Assembly: GCF_000208745.1 (NCBI RefSeq)
Contig: NC_030854.1
Span: 34,330,943 to 34,394,942, forward strand
DNA from: Theobroma cacao
Taxonomy: Eukaryota; Streptophyta; Magnoliopsida; Malvales; Malvaceae
Length of the DNA stretch: 64,000 nucleotides
Direction: 5' to 3'
The translations under genes were made by a program, and so were the position numbers. Under the pieces are notes generated by a model. The model was not told the origin of the DNA, did no database searches, and was given only the letters and a program-made list of their open reading frames with translations. Of this stretch, positions 36,741 through 49,399 are shown one piece after another (within the stretch, counting starts at the first letter, position 1; every line of letters begins with the position of its first letter).

Positions 36741-38360
36741 ACTCATTTTTCACTCTCACTTTTTTCTAATTTTCTTTATATAAAAAGGTAATTTTCTTAT
36801 TTCATAATTATTTTTTAAAAAAATTTACCTTAATAGAAAGTTAAAAAATTTTAAATATTATAATTTATTGTAATAAATGGAAAAGTTCAAGCAAAAATAA
36901 ATAATTAAAGACAAATAAAAGGGAGAAGAAGGATGTTTATAAAACGCCCAAGGCAAGGCAGGCTGGTAGCTTTGTAGTTTGTATGGAATGGCATTTGGTC
37001 ATACCTTATTGATTGAAGTTTATTTTGTAGTAAATGAAAGCAGATATGAATTTACTATTTTAGACAGACCGGCATTTTATCAACTGTGGAAGTGGGGCAA
37101 GGTTCCTTTCCTGTAACTTGAAAATCAATCGCTCTTTTCATTTTTTATTTAACGAATAATTTGACAAGAAGCAAATTTGGATTCGTGGGGGTGTCAAGCA
37201 ACCAAAGCTAATATAATTCGTAAAATTTTTTTTGGAATTTGATTTTAATAATTTTTAAGGAATATTTATCATTGTTTTCAGGACATTTGATGTTAAAATA
37301 ATATTAATCATTTAAAACAATTTTCTTTTTTGATATGAAATCATTTAAAATCTTTATTAAAATGGTGAAAAATACAATTTCGAATCAAAAAATTGATCAA
37401 ATCGAATTAGTTACAATGGTTATCGGTGAATTCGATTATTTTGACTTGTTTGATTTGATTTTTGATGAATAAATTTTTTAATCGGATCGATCAAAAAATT
37501 TAGATTAAATTAATATAATTTAAATTACTATATGTATTAATATATATTATGTCTTTAAATATAAATTTATTAAAAATGTTGTTGCATTTGCTTGAAAATG
37601 TTGATATATTTATATATTTTTATCTTCAAATTTGTTAAAAATGTTGTTAGAATTTACTTGAGTTTGATTTTTTAAAATTGATTGAATCGATCAAAATAAT
37701 TTGATTTTCGATCAATTCAATTAATTATAAAAATTTGATTCGATTCAGTTGTGAAAAAAATAAATATGATTTTTTAACGTCGAACCAATCAAACCTAATT
37801 GATTATTTGCACACTTCTACTTAATTATTAAATAAAATTAAATGTATGTAACTCATAAGCACACTCAAAAAGAGACGAAAGAGGATGAAATTGTTGAAAT
37901 CAAGGATGCATTGCTCGTGACCCATAACTCATAAGCAGACAAAATAGTAAAATATTTTAGTAAATATATTTCCAAAGCACCAACGATATCTCCGCTATCA
38001 AAATTCAAAGTGGAATATTCTTTGAGATTTTAGATACCGAGTCTTCAATCTCAAAAAATTGTTAATACACGTGATCAACAATTTGTGGTAAATCAGTATA
38101 AGTATTTAGTTTATTTGTTAATGTATAATTTTTTTTTTTATGATTAAGATAGGAAGATTCGAATCCTACTCTTTAAGTAAGGAGATTATGCACCAATCAA
38201 TAAGATAAATATTCGGGTGTTGATACATAATTTCTTTATTTTAAAAGTAAGATTCGAATTTCTCTTTCTCTAATTGTAAAAAAAAATTATGGTAAATCAT
38301 AATCATACCTTACCGTAGTCCAATTTTACCGTTACCTATTTGAATACTTTAGACTTAAAT

Positions 38361-38793
38361 TTACATTCTAATTGCATTAGAATAACTTTAAAATATTTGA
38401 ATTATTTATGATAATTTAAATAAATTTTTTTATGTTCAATCAAATTTATATATTATAATTAAATAAATTTGTATTATTAATAATTAATTAATTATTCTTA
38501 ATCAAATTGTCACTTGATATTTTTATATCACATTGATAATAACGTGATATGTTTATGCTGTATGTTAACATGATTATGTTACATTTCACTTTTCATAATA
38601 ACCTTACATGGATATAAAAATGACAAATCATATTTTTATTAATGATAATTAATCAATTTTTAATTATAAATACATATTTTGTCTAAAATAAAAATACAAA
38701 AATTTGATTGATTTAATATAAAAATTTATTTAAAATTTTTTAAATAATTCAATATTTTTTTTAAAAAATATTATTCCAATTGCCATTAAAATC
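38361..38793. mobile_element. MITE-like foldback element
   Basis: The left end (ttctaattgcattagaataa, then aaatatttgaattattta and ttcaatcaaat) pairs, as an imperfect inverted repeat of about 120 bp, with the right end (attcaatatt... ttattccaattgccattaa). The centre has the same style of short aacatg/catgtt palindromes as the element at 20952-21355. There is no coding sequence. Confidence 0.5.
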
Positions 38794-40787
38794 TACGATT
38801 GCAAACTAATTGTAAAAACAAATCCATATGTGCTTTTACAATTGATTCTAATGGTAAAATTTTTTTTATAAATGTAATATCGAATCGGATCTTAAAAATT
38901 TAAATAAAATTTTGATAAAGTAAATAACAAAGTTGAGAAATAATATTTTTTATTTTTCTCTTAAAAAAAAGTTATTCATGTCTTTGATAATCCCGATTCT
39001 GAAAAGGAAAGGGTAGTGTTTAGAGTCTTTACAAATCAGATGCAAAAGTCATTGTTTTTAGTTCCGTATTTAATTGCGTCTCAATTCCTTTTACTCCCAC
39101 AGCACAAAAGTCCATCATTTGCCTCCCAACTTTCCCAGCCTTATCATACATGACACATCAAAGTCTGCTTAGTAATACTTTATAGTGATCCCACCAACCA
39201 TCCCATTAAAAATAAAATAATGAGCAAGAAATAATTGATTTTTCCCTAGTTAAATTTCATAACTGCACCTTTAATTTATGTTTAAATGTTGTTTTACTTT
39301 TTCATTTTGTATGATTCAAAAGTCAATTCATAATTCACTTCCTTTTCTTCAACAACACTTTTTCATAATTTAGGGTCTCTTCTTTTTTTTTTCCCTTCCA
39401 AATTTTGGTTTTTTTTTTTAATTTTTTGATACATTTTAAAATTAAATTTTAATTAAGAAAATAATTTAAAATTACCTCCGAATCAAGCGTGACATGCATT
39501 TTCAATCGTGAATCCTTTTTTCTAATTTTATTTTGAAATATGTGACGAAAGATTTTGAATCTTGAATCTTTTTACATTTTAATTATTTTTATATGTACCA
39601 GTAAATCAAAATTTCATATTCAATTATAAATTGAAAGAATCTATATCTAAATTTCTTTTTCCTAGGGAAACTTGATTGCGTTGAAGAATGTCACTTTCAA
39701 ATTTGCTTAGTACTTTGACAATGAATCAAGCCAAAAATCTGAAACTCATATGAGTTTAAAAGGCATTTTCATGCACCCCCCTCCCTACCTTTTCATGGCA
39801 GCAAACTTTTTATTTCAGTTTAATTGTCTCTTTCCTATAACATATAAAAAAAAATTATCAATAAAAAATAAACTCAATTAATAAATCTATCTGTCTTGAC
39901 AATTGATATTACTGAATTTAAATTTTACATATGAACATTTACTACTACTTAATACAAAAACACGGATGAATAATCTTGATAAGTTTAAGATTACCACACA
40001 TCTTGTATTCGCGTGAGAGATTAAATAATTTATCGATTTTGGAATATTTTTCAAGAAAAAGAAAAAAAAATACCAGCAAAAGAATAAAAAAAAGGAGGAA
40101 TGAAATCATGATTTGTGGATGCCATTATCAACATGAATCGATTCCAGCAGGTGTTTAAGTAAAAACCATTGGACCCCACTTCACCTACTCACCCAACAAA
40201 ACCATGTCTGGCTGCATCAAATTTACACAAAATCAATGGGTAATTTTGGAATTTTATATGATTCAGTTCATTTCAGAAAAAATGTAATTCCCCCAAACAC
40301 AACCATCGTGTAAAAGAGTGGCCCACCACCAGTACTCGCAACCACTTTCAGCCACCAACCCTCTACGTTGCTTCTCTCAGTATTTCACTCTCCAAAAAAA
40401 ATAAAAAAATTAAGAAAATAAAAAAAAAAAATCATCCAATTAAATTTTTATTCTTTTTTGACTACTATAAAACCGTAGCCCGGTCGGTCTAAGCGTCTCT
40501 GAAGCGCGTGGGATAACCTCTAACGAAGAGCATTCCTGTTTAGCTAATTTTATTAATATAATATAAGATATAAACGAAAATTACTTTATCATAATCCATA
40601 TTTTTATTTATAATTATAATTTTATAAAAAATAATTTATTATCGAGATAAATGAACTAAATATAAACCTATTATCGGCAAACCAATTTATTTTAGATAAT
40701 TTTAAATGTTTTGATTTTAGGTTAATGATAAAAATTAGGTTAAGGATTAGGAATTATGAAACTTAAAATCTCTTTTAATAGCTTTAA

Positions 40788-41230
40788 ATGTGGATGGTAG
40801 TGCAAAATGCCAATTGGGGTTTGGCTACTGCTGGTGGTATATTACGAGATGCAAATGGTAGCTGGGTGACAGGATTTATTTTCAAGTTTGGTATCGCCTT
40901 TTCACTCACTGCAGAACTATGGGGCATTTATTATGGACTAAAACTTTACTGGGACAGGGGTTATAGAGATGTTTAGGTTGAATCTGATTCTCTTTTGGCA
41001 TTATAGAAAATTGAACATAGCAATTTAGTGTTAGATTCAAACGCTCGATTACTACGAGATATTAATGAGTTTATTAATTGATATTGGAATTGCACTCTCA
41101 CTCACATCTATCGTGAAGCTAATTAGTGTGTCGATTTGATGGTCACTCATTATAAAAACCTCTTTTTAGGGTTACATATCATTGAAACTCCACCAAAATA
41201 AAATCTCACTTATACAATTTGGGAGTTTGT
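40788..41230 (+). pseudogene. LINE-type RNase H domain remnant
   Basis: The translation shows NWGLATAGGILRDANGSW, then FSLTAELWGIYYGLKLYWDR, then (after a stop) VESDSLLAL, RLLRDINEF and HIYREAN. These are the consecutive conserved blocks of the RNase H-like domain of plant LINE-1 elements (AE.WA...GL, ESDS, REAN..AD). In-frame stops, for example TAG right after the GYRDV motif, show it is dead. It is better preserved than the relic at 25.1-26 kb and comes from a different copy. Confidence 0.85.
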
Positions 41231-42175
41231 TCACCTAGAATGATGTAATTTTTTTTATATTTTTCCAAATATATATAAAAAAAAGTGTTAATAAAAAAGG
41301 GCAGGTGTCTTGTGAGTTGTGACCAAAAGTATCAGAGCAGGTAAGGGCAGCCTTACTTTTGAAGCTTTTTGTCCATAATTATGGAGTAATATTTTAACAT
41401 TGGAAGGTCACATATTAGACCATGTTCATCTAAACAAATTAAAAAAAAGAAAATTAGTTTTTTTTCCTATTTATCAATTTGGTTTACAAGATAAATTTAA
41501 TTTTGTCATGACATTTCATGATCACATAGTGCATAAGAAGAAATAAAATTAAAAAAACCCAATAATATATCCCTCAAATCCAATTCATTTTGTTTGAAAT
41601 AAAGTTACTCTTCTTGACATAAACAAAATTATTATGTTGCAGCTAATTAATAATTACACTTAATGTACCAATAAATAAAATGTTGAATAATGATGAGAAG
41701 ATCAATTTATTTTTTCTTTTCATTCATAATGGTGCTTCATAATAATAATTATTTTTATAAAAAATTGATTAATTTTTACCACATTCATATCATATGATTA
41801 TTGATTTTGATTATACAGATTTTGTCTTGTTGATTTCTTATTGGTAAAATTTAAATCTATTGTATTTTTTTAATTTTATTTTATATTGATTTGATAATTT
41901 ATTATATTGAATATAATTATTATGATATATAGGAAAGTGTATTGAATATAATTATTATGATAAATATAGGAAAGTGTAAATATAATATAAAAAGTTATTT
42001 ATAAATATTAAAAATATATAAAAAACAAAAAAAAATCTTATCTTACAGTTCACCAACATTTGGCACACAAAATTATAAAAAAGCTTATAAAATAATAAAA
42101 AAAATGGTTGTGCCCCACAAGGATACATAACTCTTCTATAATTCCTATATTCTCACACCCACCCACCCCCAAAAA

Positions 42176-42214
42176 ATCCCACGCGCTCCTGCAAAGAAAA
42201 GCCGCGCGTGGGAT
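42176..42214. promoter_or_regulatory. Perfect 11-bp inverted repeat containing ACGCGC in the methionine synthase promoter
   Basis: ATCCCACGCGC at 42176-42186 is exactly complementary to GCGCGTGGGAT at 42204-42214, with a 17-bp spacer. It lies about 115 bp upstream of the TATA box. Both arms contain ACGCGC, which fits the VCGCGB core recognised by CAMTA calmodulin-binding factors. A dyad site or a cruciform are both possible; the role is inferred. Confidence 0.5.
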
Positions 42215-42327
42215 ATTAATAAATGTCAAGAAAACTTAAAAAAAAGAAAGTGAAGGAAAAAAATTGATACAGATTTGAGATCTGCTTGGTTTTGCAGTCT
42301 TTGGTAGCCAGTAGCCAACATTTTGGC

Positions 42328-42335
42328 TATAAATA
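42328..42335 (+). promoter_or_regulatory. TATA box of the methionine synthase gene
   Basis: TATAAATA in ggctataaataggcaac, a near-ideal plant TATA box. Transcription would start near 42360. A CT-rich 5'UTR follows, with a donor probably at about 42444 (acg|gtacgg), and an intron of about 1.24 kb ends at 43684, three bases before the ATG. Confidence 0.8.
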
Positions 42336-42667
42336 GGCAACTACTCCACTCTCACAAGTCGTGCCGCTTCTTCCTCTGCATCTCTATCTCTCTCCAAGGA
42401 ACTCTTCTGTAGCTTATATCCGGTTCCACCTCCGTTTACTACGGTACGGTTCGGTTCCTCCTCACACTGCTCTCCTTCATTAATTGTTGGTTCGCCTCTT
42501 CTATTATCATCCATTAATTGGTTCCCACTCTTCTTTCATTCACTCTTAAGCCATACCCTATTGACGTTCCTTTCTGGGTCTATTTGAAATGATATAAACT
42601 TCTCTCGAAGTTTTTAATTTTGGTTTTTCCTTTTTTTTTTGTTTTACAAGATTAAAGATTTCTTTCT

Positions 42668-43030
42668 CTTTTACTGAGATCTACTGGTAAGTGTCAGCAT
42701 TTTAACTTTCCCTGGTGATTTTCTTTCTGGGTTTTCATTAATACGATTTGGACTGGGGTTTTTAAAAAACTTTGCAAAAACTGGCCTTTTCTATTGAGAT
42801 CTATTGAAAAGTGTTAGCATTTCTAACTATCCGGGTTGATTTTCTTTCTGGGTTTTAATTTTATGATTTGAAAAGTTCATTTTCAACTTGGGTTTTTCTG
42901 GAAGCAATTAATATTTTCATTTGATTTTCTTTCTGGTTTTTTATTAGTATTTGAATTTTATCTCGGGTTTTTGTAATAGATAAAGATTCTGTCTTTTTTT
43001 AGTGAGATCTATTGGTTAGTGTTAGCATTT
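42668..43030 (+). repeat. Imperfect repeats in the 5'UTR intron of the methionine synthase gene
   Basis: The motif tgagatctaytgg...agtgtyagcattt recurs at about 42668, 42786 and 43003. The first two units (about 118 bp each) are in tandem and share a following ttctttctgggttttmatt block. The third is shorter and displaced. Confidence 0.75.
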
Positions 43031-43687
43031 GATCAGTTTTTTTGTATTATCTTTTCATTTTGTCTGTTTGACAAAGTAATTTAAGAGATCCAATCTTTTG
43101 GGGTTTTGGAAATTATAGATCTAGTGTTTAATTTTTGGTGTCATGGTATAGATCTGAAGTCAAGTAAGCACTTTGGCTTTTGCTTTCAGTGTAGTGTTAT
43201 ATTATCTTAAAACTTTTAGATCTGCATTTTGTTTGGTTATTTATATAAAGGTATCTTTATTTCTGATTCCTTAGGATTCCTACTTTACTAAATCCATATA
43301 ATGCCAATTGAGATCTTGAATTTAAATGTTTGCCTTTTGTCTAATAATTGTAAGATACTCTTTTAGTTAGTTGGCTCAAACTTAAATTTATTTTGACGCT
43401 TTTTTTTTTCTCAGACCAAGCTTTTGCTTTCATATGCACATTTTTTAGGCACATAATCTTATGCTAGTAAGTGTATGTTACTCTTTTTTTTAGCTCATAA
43501 CTTCTAAAAACAAAAATTCGTATGAGCTTTTGATCTCAGTTCATACTGAATTTTAGATGCATCATGGATCTTAGCTTTGATTCTGATGATTTTAAATTCG
43601 GAAATATAGGACAAGGAAAGTTATCTTTTATATCAGATTTTATAAAATAATGCTGATGTTTGTCTGTTCTTTTATTTGATTCAGAAA

Positions 43688-46600
43688 ATGGCCTCCCACA
43701 TTGTTGGATATCCCCGCATGGGACCCAAGAGAGAGCTTAAGTTTGCTTTGGAATCTTTTTGGGACAAGAAGAGCAGCGCCGAGGATCTGCAGAAGGTTGC
43801 AGCTGATCTCAGGTCATCCATATGGAAGCAGATGGCTGATGCTGGGATTAAGTACATCCCCAGCAACACTTTCTCTTACTATGACCAGGTGCTTGATACC
43901 ACTTCAATGCTCGGAGCTGTTCCACCTAGATATAGCTGGAATGGTGGGGAGATTGGATTTGACACTTACTTCTCCATGGCCAGAGGAAACGCGTCTGTGC
44001 CGGCCATGGAAATGACCAAGTGGTTTGACACCAACTAGTAAGTCACCAATCCTGGTCATACTTATTCTGCGTTGTTGTCCATGCTGAGTTTTGTGATACT
44101 AGTACTTATATTCTGTGCAATGTGTTGATTCAGCCACTTCATTGTTCCTGAATTGGGACCTGATGTTAATTTCTCTTATGCATCTCACAAGGCAGTGGAT
44201 GAGTACAAGGAAGCTAAGGCGGTATGTTTCTTTGAGTCTGATTTTTTATGTATTGTAACAGTGTAGATTTTGTGTGTGTCATGTATACTTATGCTAATAG
44301 CTCAGTTAGGAAATAGAGCTAAGGTATCTTGGTTCTGTAAGTACAGAGCTGACTCTGAAATTAGGGCAGTGAGATTGATGAGTATTTTTTCATGATATGG
44401 GAAATTTTATGGAAATAGTAGGATTTATAAGTTTGTATAAATCCATCACGATTTATGATAGCCTGAATTTGTTATAGCTTCAACAAGGCTATGGACCTAA
44501 ATGATAAACATCTTTTAGCATACTTTATTTTATGCAATATCTTAGAAAATGTAGTTAACTGGGAAATGGCTCAGGGAAAGGATTCATGTTTGCCATTATT
44601 GTGCTGGAGATTCTATATTAGTAATGTTTATAGCTGTCTAGAGTTGTATTTCTGTATGAGTTCTTCCATTTTTTTGAGAATGCCCCAACTGAGCCCACTT
44701 ATTATTGTGCCCCACATTTATCCTATGTTTTGTACTTCTTATTTGATGTTCTTAGTCTTAATATGAAACTTGGATGCTGATTCTCTGTCCCACATGCAGC
44801 TTGGAGTAGACACTGTCCCAGTCCTTATCGGCCCTGTCTCATACTTGCTGCTGTCTAAACCTGCAAAGGGTGTTGAGAAGACCTTTTCTCTTCTCTCTCT
44901 CCTCCCCAAAATCATCCCTGTCTACAAGTGGGTGTTGGTTCTCTATTTGTAACTGCTCTAATTTTTTTTTTGTAACTTCTCTAATTTGCTACATAACATT
45001 GAATCTCTCTTCAGGGAAGTTATATCTGAGCTTAAGGCAGCTGGTGCTTCCTGGATTCAGTTTGATGAACCCACCCTTGTCTTGGATCTTGACTCTTACA
45101 AATTGGAAGCTTTCACTGCTGCTTATGCTGATTTGGAATCGACTCTCTCCGGCTTGAATGTTTTGGTGGAGACCTACTTTGCTGATCTTACTGCTGAGGC
45201 ATTTAAGACCCTCTGTGGACTGAAGGGTGTCACCGCTTATGGTGTGGACTTGGTTCGTGGAACCCAGACCATTGGATTGATCAAGAGTGATTTCCCTAAG
45301 GGCAAGTACCTCTTTGCTGGAGTTGTTGATGGAAGGAACATTTGGGCCAATGATCTTGCTTCTTCTGTCAACACCTTGCAGGAGCTTGAGGCTGTTGTGG
45401 GCAAAGGTATTTTATTTTCCTTTGCATTATATGGCTTGTAATTACATGATGAATAATACAATCTTGTTAGCAGTTAATATAGACTGAGCCGTGATTAATA
45501 TTTTGATGTGCAGACAAACTTGTGGTGTCCAGCTCCTGCTCACTTCTCCACACTGCTGTTGATCTAGTAAATGAGACTAAGCTAGATGATGAAATCAAAT
45601 CCTGGCTTGCATTTGCTGCCCAGAAAGTTGTTGAAGTCAATGCACTTGCCAAGGCATTGGCTGGTCAGAAGGATGAGGTATCTCCTTATAATTTTGCCAC
45701 TTGTTTTTGATAGTTTCCTAAGAAACTAGGATAGCATCTTTGGATGGGCCTTAAGCCTTCTAGGTTGGTCTTTTCTGTTTTTTTATTTTTTTGTGGTGCT
45801 TTCTCACACCATGGCACCTACTTGTTATTCATCTATTTTAGGCCTTCTTCTCTGCCAATGCTGCTGCTCTGGCTTCAAGGAAGTCCTCCCCAAGGGTGAC
45901 CAATGGGGCTGTTCAAAAGGCTGTAAGTGTTTGGATCAACTAAAATTCCAATTGTCTTTCAAGTACTGCTCTGCAGTAATCCTTTTCATTGTGGAAATCT
46001 TTCTTTGCTTATTATGTTTTACCGTGCTTGCTTTCCCAGGCTGCTGCTTTGAAGAGCTCTGACCACCGTCGTGCAACTAATGTTAGTGCTAGACTGGATG
46101 CCCAGCAGAAAAAGCTTAACCTTCCAGTCCTTCCCACCACAACCATTGGATCCTTCCCTCAAACCTTGGAACTCAGGAGAGTTCGCCGTGAATTCAAGGC
46201 TAAAAAGTGAGTTAATCTGGAAAATTTCCTTAATATCTTTCTTATGAAATGTCAGTATGACCATTTTATTAACTAGTGCCTCTCTTACTTCAGGATCTCT
46301 GAGGATGATTATGTTAAAGCCATTAAGGAGGAAATTAAGAAGGTTGTTGACCTTCAGGAAGAGCTTGACATTGATGTCCTGGTTCACGGAGAGCCTGAGG
46401 TGAGCACTCCATTTTCTTTTGGCCTTTTGCAGTAAAAGGAAGATACACATCTATGGTTTGTTCTTGGCAAGCATCCTAACTATTACTTACAATTGGGCAG
46501 AGAAACGATATGGTTGAGTACTTTGGTGAGCAGTTGTCTGGTTTTGCTTTCACTGTTAATGGGTGGGTGCAATCTTACGGATCTCGTTGTGTCAAGCCAC

Positions 46601-47523
46601 CAATCATCTATGGTGATGTTAGCCGCCCCAATCCCATGACTGTTTTCTGGTCATCTACCGCCCAAAGCATGACTGCCCGCCCAATGAAGGGAATGCTTAC
46701 TGGCCCTGTAACCATCCTCAACTGGTCCTTTGTCAGAAATGATCAGCCTAGGTATGCCTAAGAAGAAAATGTTGCATTTCTGCCAGCATTTTTTTACCTT
46801 TGCAATATGAATATCTGTTGACATTCTACGCTTGCCAATTTTCCAGATTTGAGACATGCTACCAGATTGCTTTGGCCATCAAGGACGAAGTGGAGGATCT
46901 TGAGAAGGCTGGTATCAATGTTATCCAAATTGATGAGGCTGCTTTGAGAGAGGGGTTACCTCTCAGGAAGTCTGAACATGCCTTCTACTTGAAATGGGCT
47001 GTCCACTCCTTCAGGATCACCAACTGCGGTGTCCAGGACACTACCCAGGTTTGTATACTAGCTTCATTGCTTTCTCCTCTCAAAACATTCATATTCTCCA
47101 ACTGTCTACGATCACCTTAATTCTCATTGGTCTCATCTTTTAAACATATGACAGATCCACACCCACATGTGCTACTCCAACTTCAATGATATCATCCACT
47201 CTATTATTGACATGGATGCTGATGTCATCACCATTGAGAACTCACGTTCAGATGAGAAGCTCCTGTCAGTCTTCCGTGAAGGAGTGAAGTATGGTGCTGG
47301 AATTGGCCCTGGTGTCTATGATATCCACTCTCCCAGAATACCATCAACCGAAGAGATTGCTGACAGAATTAACAAGATGCTTGCTGTGCTTGAGACCAAC
47401 ATCTTGTGGGTTAACCCTGACTGTGGACTCAAGACCCGCAAGTATGCCGAGGTGAAACCAGCCCTCAAAAACATGGTTGCTGCTGCCAAGTTGCTCCGCA
47501 CCCAACTTGCCAGTGCTAAGTGA
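43688..47523 (+). CDS. MS1: Cobalamin-independent methionine synthase (EC 2.1.1.14), 765 aa
   Basis: Transfers the methyl group of 5-methyltetrahydropteroyltriglutamate to homocysteine to make methionine, chiefly in the cytosol to feed the S-adenosylmethionine cycle. Coding exons: 43688-44037, 44134-44221, 44800-44927, 45015-45406, 45514-45677, 45842-45922, 46040-46206, 46294-46399, 46501-46751, 46847-47048, 47155-47523, giving 2298 nt with all junctions GT-AG. The protein starts [18 protein letters not shown] and has exactly the 765 residues usual in plants. Zinc ligands are present: His and Cys in HTHMCYSNF, Glu in [10 protein letters not shown] and Cys733 in NPDCGLKTR. No plastid transit peptide precedes the catalytic N-terminus, so it is a cytosolic isoform. 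TATA box, CT-rich leader and a long 5'UTR intron suggest high expression. Confidence 0.98.
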
Positions 47524-48310
47524 GAGGCTCAAGAGAGATTGGAGATCCTCCTCCCTTGATGATTTATACACAAGATGACAGAGAAGAAAAAAAATTGAAA
47601 GAATTATCTGTCTTATCATTTGAATAACTGTGTTTCTCGATGAAATATTTGTTAGGCATAATATGCCCTCAGGGCCAATCGATTTCCTTATTTTTTTTGG
47701 GTGGTTTTTTCACTAAATATTTTGTATTTTTGGGAATATATATGCGGCCTTCAAGTTCCTATCGTATCTTAGCCGAATGAAATGTCATACCGTTTTGCAT
47801 TCACTGTGTTGTTAGCTTCCCTCTCTTTTCACTCTTCCCTTTGAAAGCCATCGCCTCTCTCACTTTGCATGATACCGGCAATGAATCTTGTTTTATGCTT
47901 TGAAGCATTTAAGTTGCATGGGGTAATTTCACAAGAGATTTTGCAGCAACACTTGTTTCTTCTCGTTTTCTGTTTCTATTGTTGTCCACTGCAATCTAAG
48001 GTTTCACCAGGCTCTAAGCATGGTAAAAATTTGTACTACTTGGTTTAATGATTGATGCATAAAGATTGCAAGACCTAACCATTTTTTGCTGGTGCAACTA
48101 GTATGTAGGCTTGTCCTCCCCATCCCGATAATGCACAACCCATTTCAGTAATAAATCCAATCGAGAATGGAAAATGGGCAGGGGAAGTTCGTTAAATAAA
48201 ATTAAAATTAAAATTATAACAAATGATAAAATAATAAAATTCCAAAAAATATATTGATTTTATTTCAAAAAACAAAAAACCGAAATATAGCTCACAATCA
48301 TATCTAGAAT
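47524..48310. other. Spacer between two convergent genes
   Basis: Holds the 3'UTRs of the methionine synthase gene (plus) and the DET2-like gene (minus). I see no further gene. Confidence 0.5.
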
Positions 48311-49311
48311 CTAGAACACAAATGGAATCATAGCCTTGACTTTCTCAGGAAAATCTTCAAACTTGGAAAGGTACCATCTCCTAGTGGCATAACTCCTGCC
48401 CATCAAGTAAAAGGTGGTGCCTAGAGCAAATGAAAACAAATTCAAAGTTTGGGAAATGAAGGCAAACCCCCAAAACACTAGAACCTCGAATAGATAGTGA
48501 GGGCATGTCACAAAGTCGAACAGCCCACCCTTGGGGATCTTATATTCTTTGGCCCCTTTGCCTCTCAATTTGGAAAGAAGGTAATGATGGTAGAAATTAC
48601 CACTTATGCCTATTGAAAACAAAAGAATTCCAGGACACATCAAATCAATTGCTGGCACTGGAAGTCCCACCGTGAGGTGTTGGGAAAAGATCATGAGTGC
48701 ACTGGATATTAAGTAACTGAGAAGTATGGTTACCATTGAGTCAATAGCCATTTCACCACTGTACTTGTGAACAAACAAGGACTGCAAAATGAAAAATTAA
48801 AACAATGAATTATGGTTAACAAGACCTGGGGATCATAAAAGAGTAGAAAATTTTTAATATAAAAAAATATATTATGAAACAACTAGTTATATGTTTTCTG
48901 TAGATGAAATGGGAGTACCAGAAACAATGCTTTTACAGGGTAGAACATATTCTCAAACTTGTCTTTACGAGAGACACAGGAGTTATTTACCTCCAAAATC
49001 CTCTTGAAGAAATGGATGGTAATGGCAGATTTGAGCAACAAAAACCTGAGACCCTCATCTGGGAACATTGCAAACGAAAAGACCCCGGCAAGGAAAGCTG
49101 GTGTATAGAGCGTAACCATGGCAGCTCTACTGGAAAGCTTTATCTTCGATTCTGCAGAAGTTTGTGACCCAACGCCAAAGAACTTAGAATATTGCAAATG
49201 TTTCCCTCTTTTTTCTGATAACCCAGAAATCACCAACGGTGTAAAAGATATTAGAGATGTTGCAGTCACGAACAGAGAAGGTGGGAATAGAAATTTCATC
49301 AGCAACGACAT
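48311..49311 (-). CDS. Steroid 5-alpha-reductase (DET2) family membrane protein, At5g16010-like, 263 aa
   Basis: Two exons on the minus strand, 49311-48991 and 48781-48311, joined by a GT-AG intron (ILE|SLFVHKYSGEM). The C-terminal half carries the 3-oxo-5-alpha-steroid 4-dehydrogenase signature: GNFYHHYLLSKLR, YKIPKGGLFDFVTCPHYLFE (NADPH- and substrate-binding region) and GRSYATRRWYLSKFEDFPE. Five or six hydrophobic segments fit an ER membrane reductase. Arabidopsis DET2 itself acts in brassinosteroid synthesis. This protein is closer to the less-studied paralogue At5g16010, so its substrate is not known to me. It is convergent with methionine synthase and divergent from the DRB gene. A long plus-strand frame over exon 1 is a shadow. 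Confidence 0.9.
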
Positions 49312-49399
49312 GGCTTTTCTTTTGTTCCTGCCTTGACTCGTGAACCTGATCCAAGTCTGTATAAAGTTTATGCCTTCTGATCAAATTGCAAACACATAT

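Noticed and set aside
37370..37810. Possible hAT-type MITE ending in tatttgcacacttc
   Set aside because: The right end looks hAT-like and there are internal repeats, but I could not find a matching left terminal repeat or an 8-bp target duplication.
41325..41345. gtatcagagcag, similar to the initiator-Met tRNA primer-binding site of Copia elements
   Set aside because: No LTR ending in CA directly precedes it, the initial TG of the usual TGGTATCAGAGC is missing, and there are no element proteins nearby; chance match is possible.
48904..49336. Plus-strand open frames over the DET2-like first exon
   Set aside because: Antisense of a well-supported exon with correct splice site and start.
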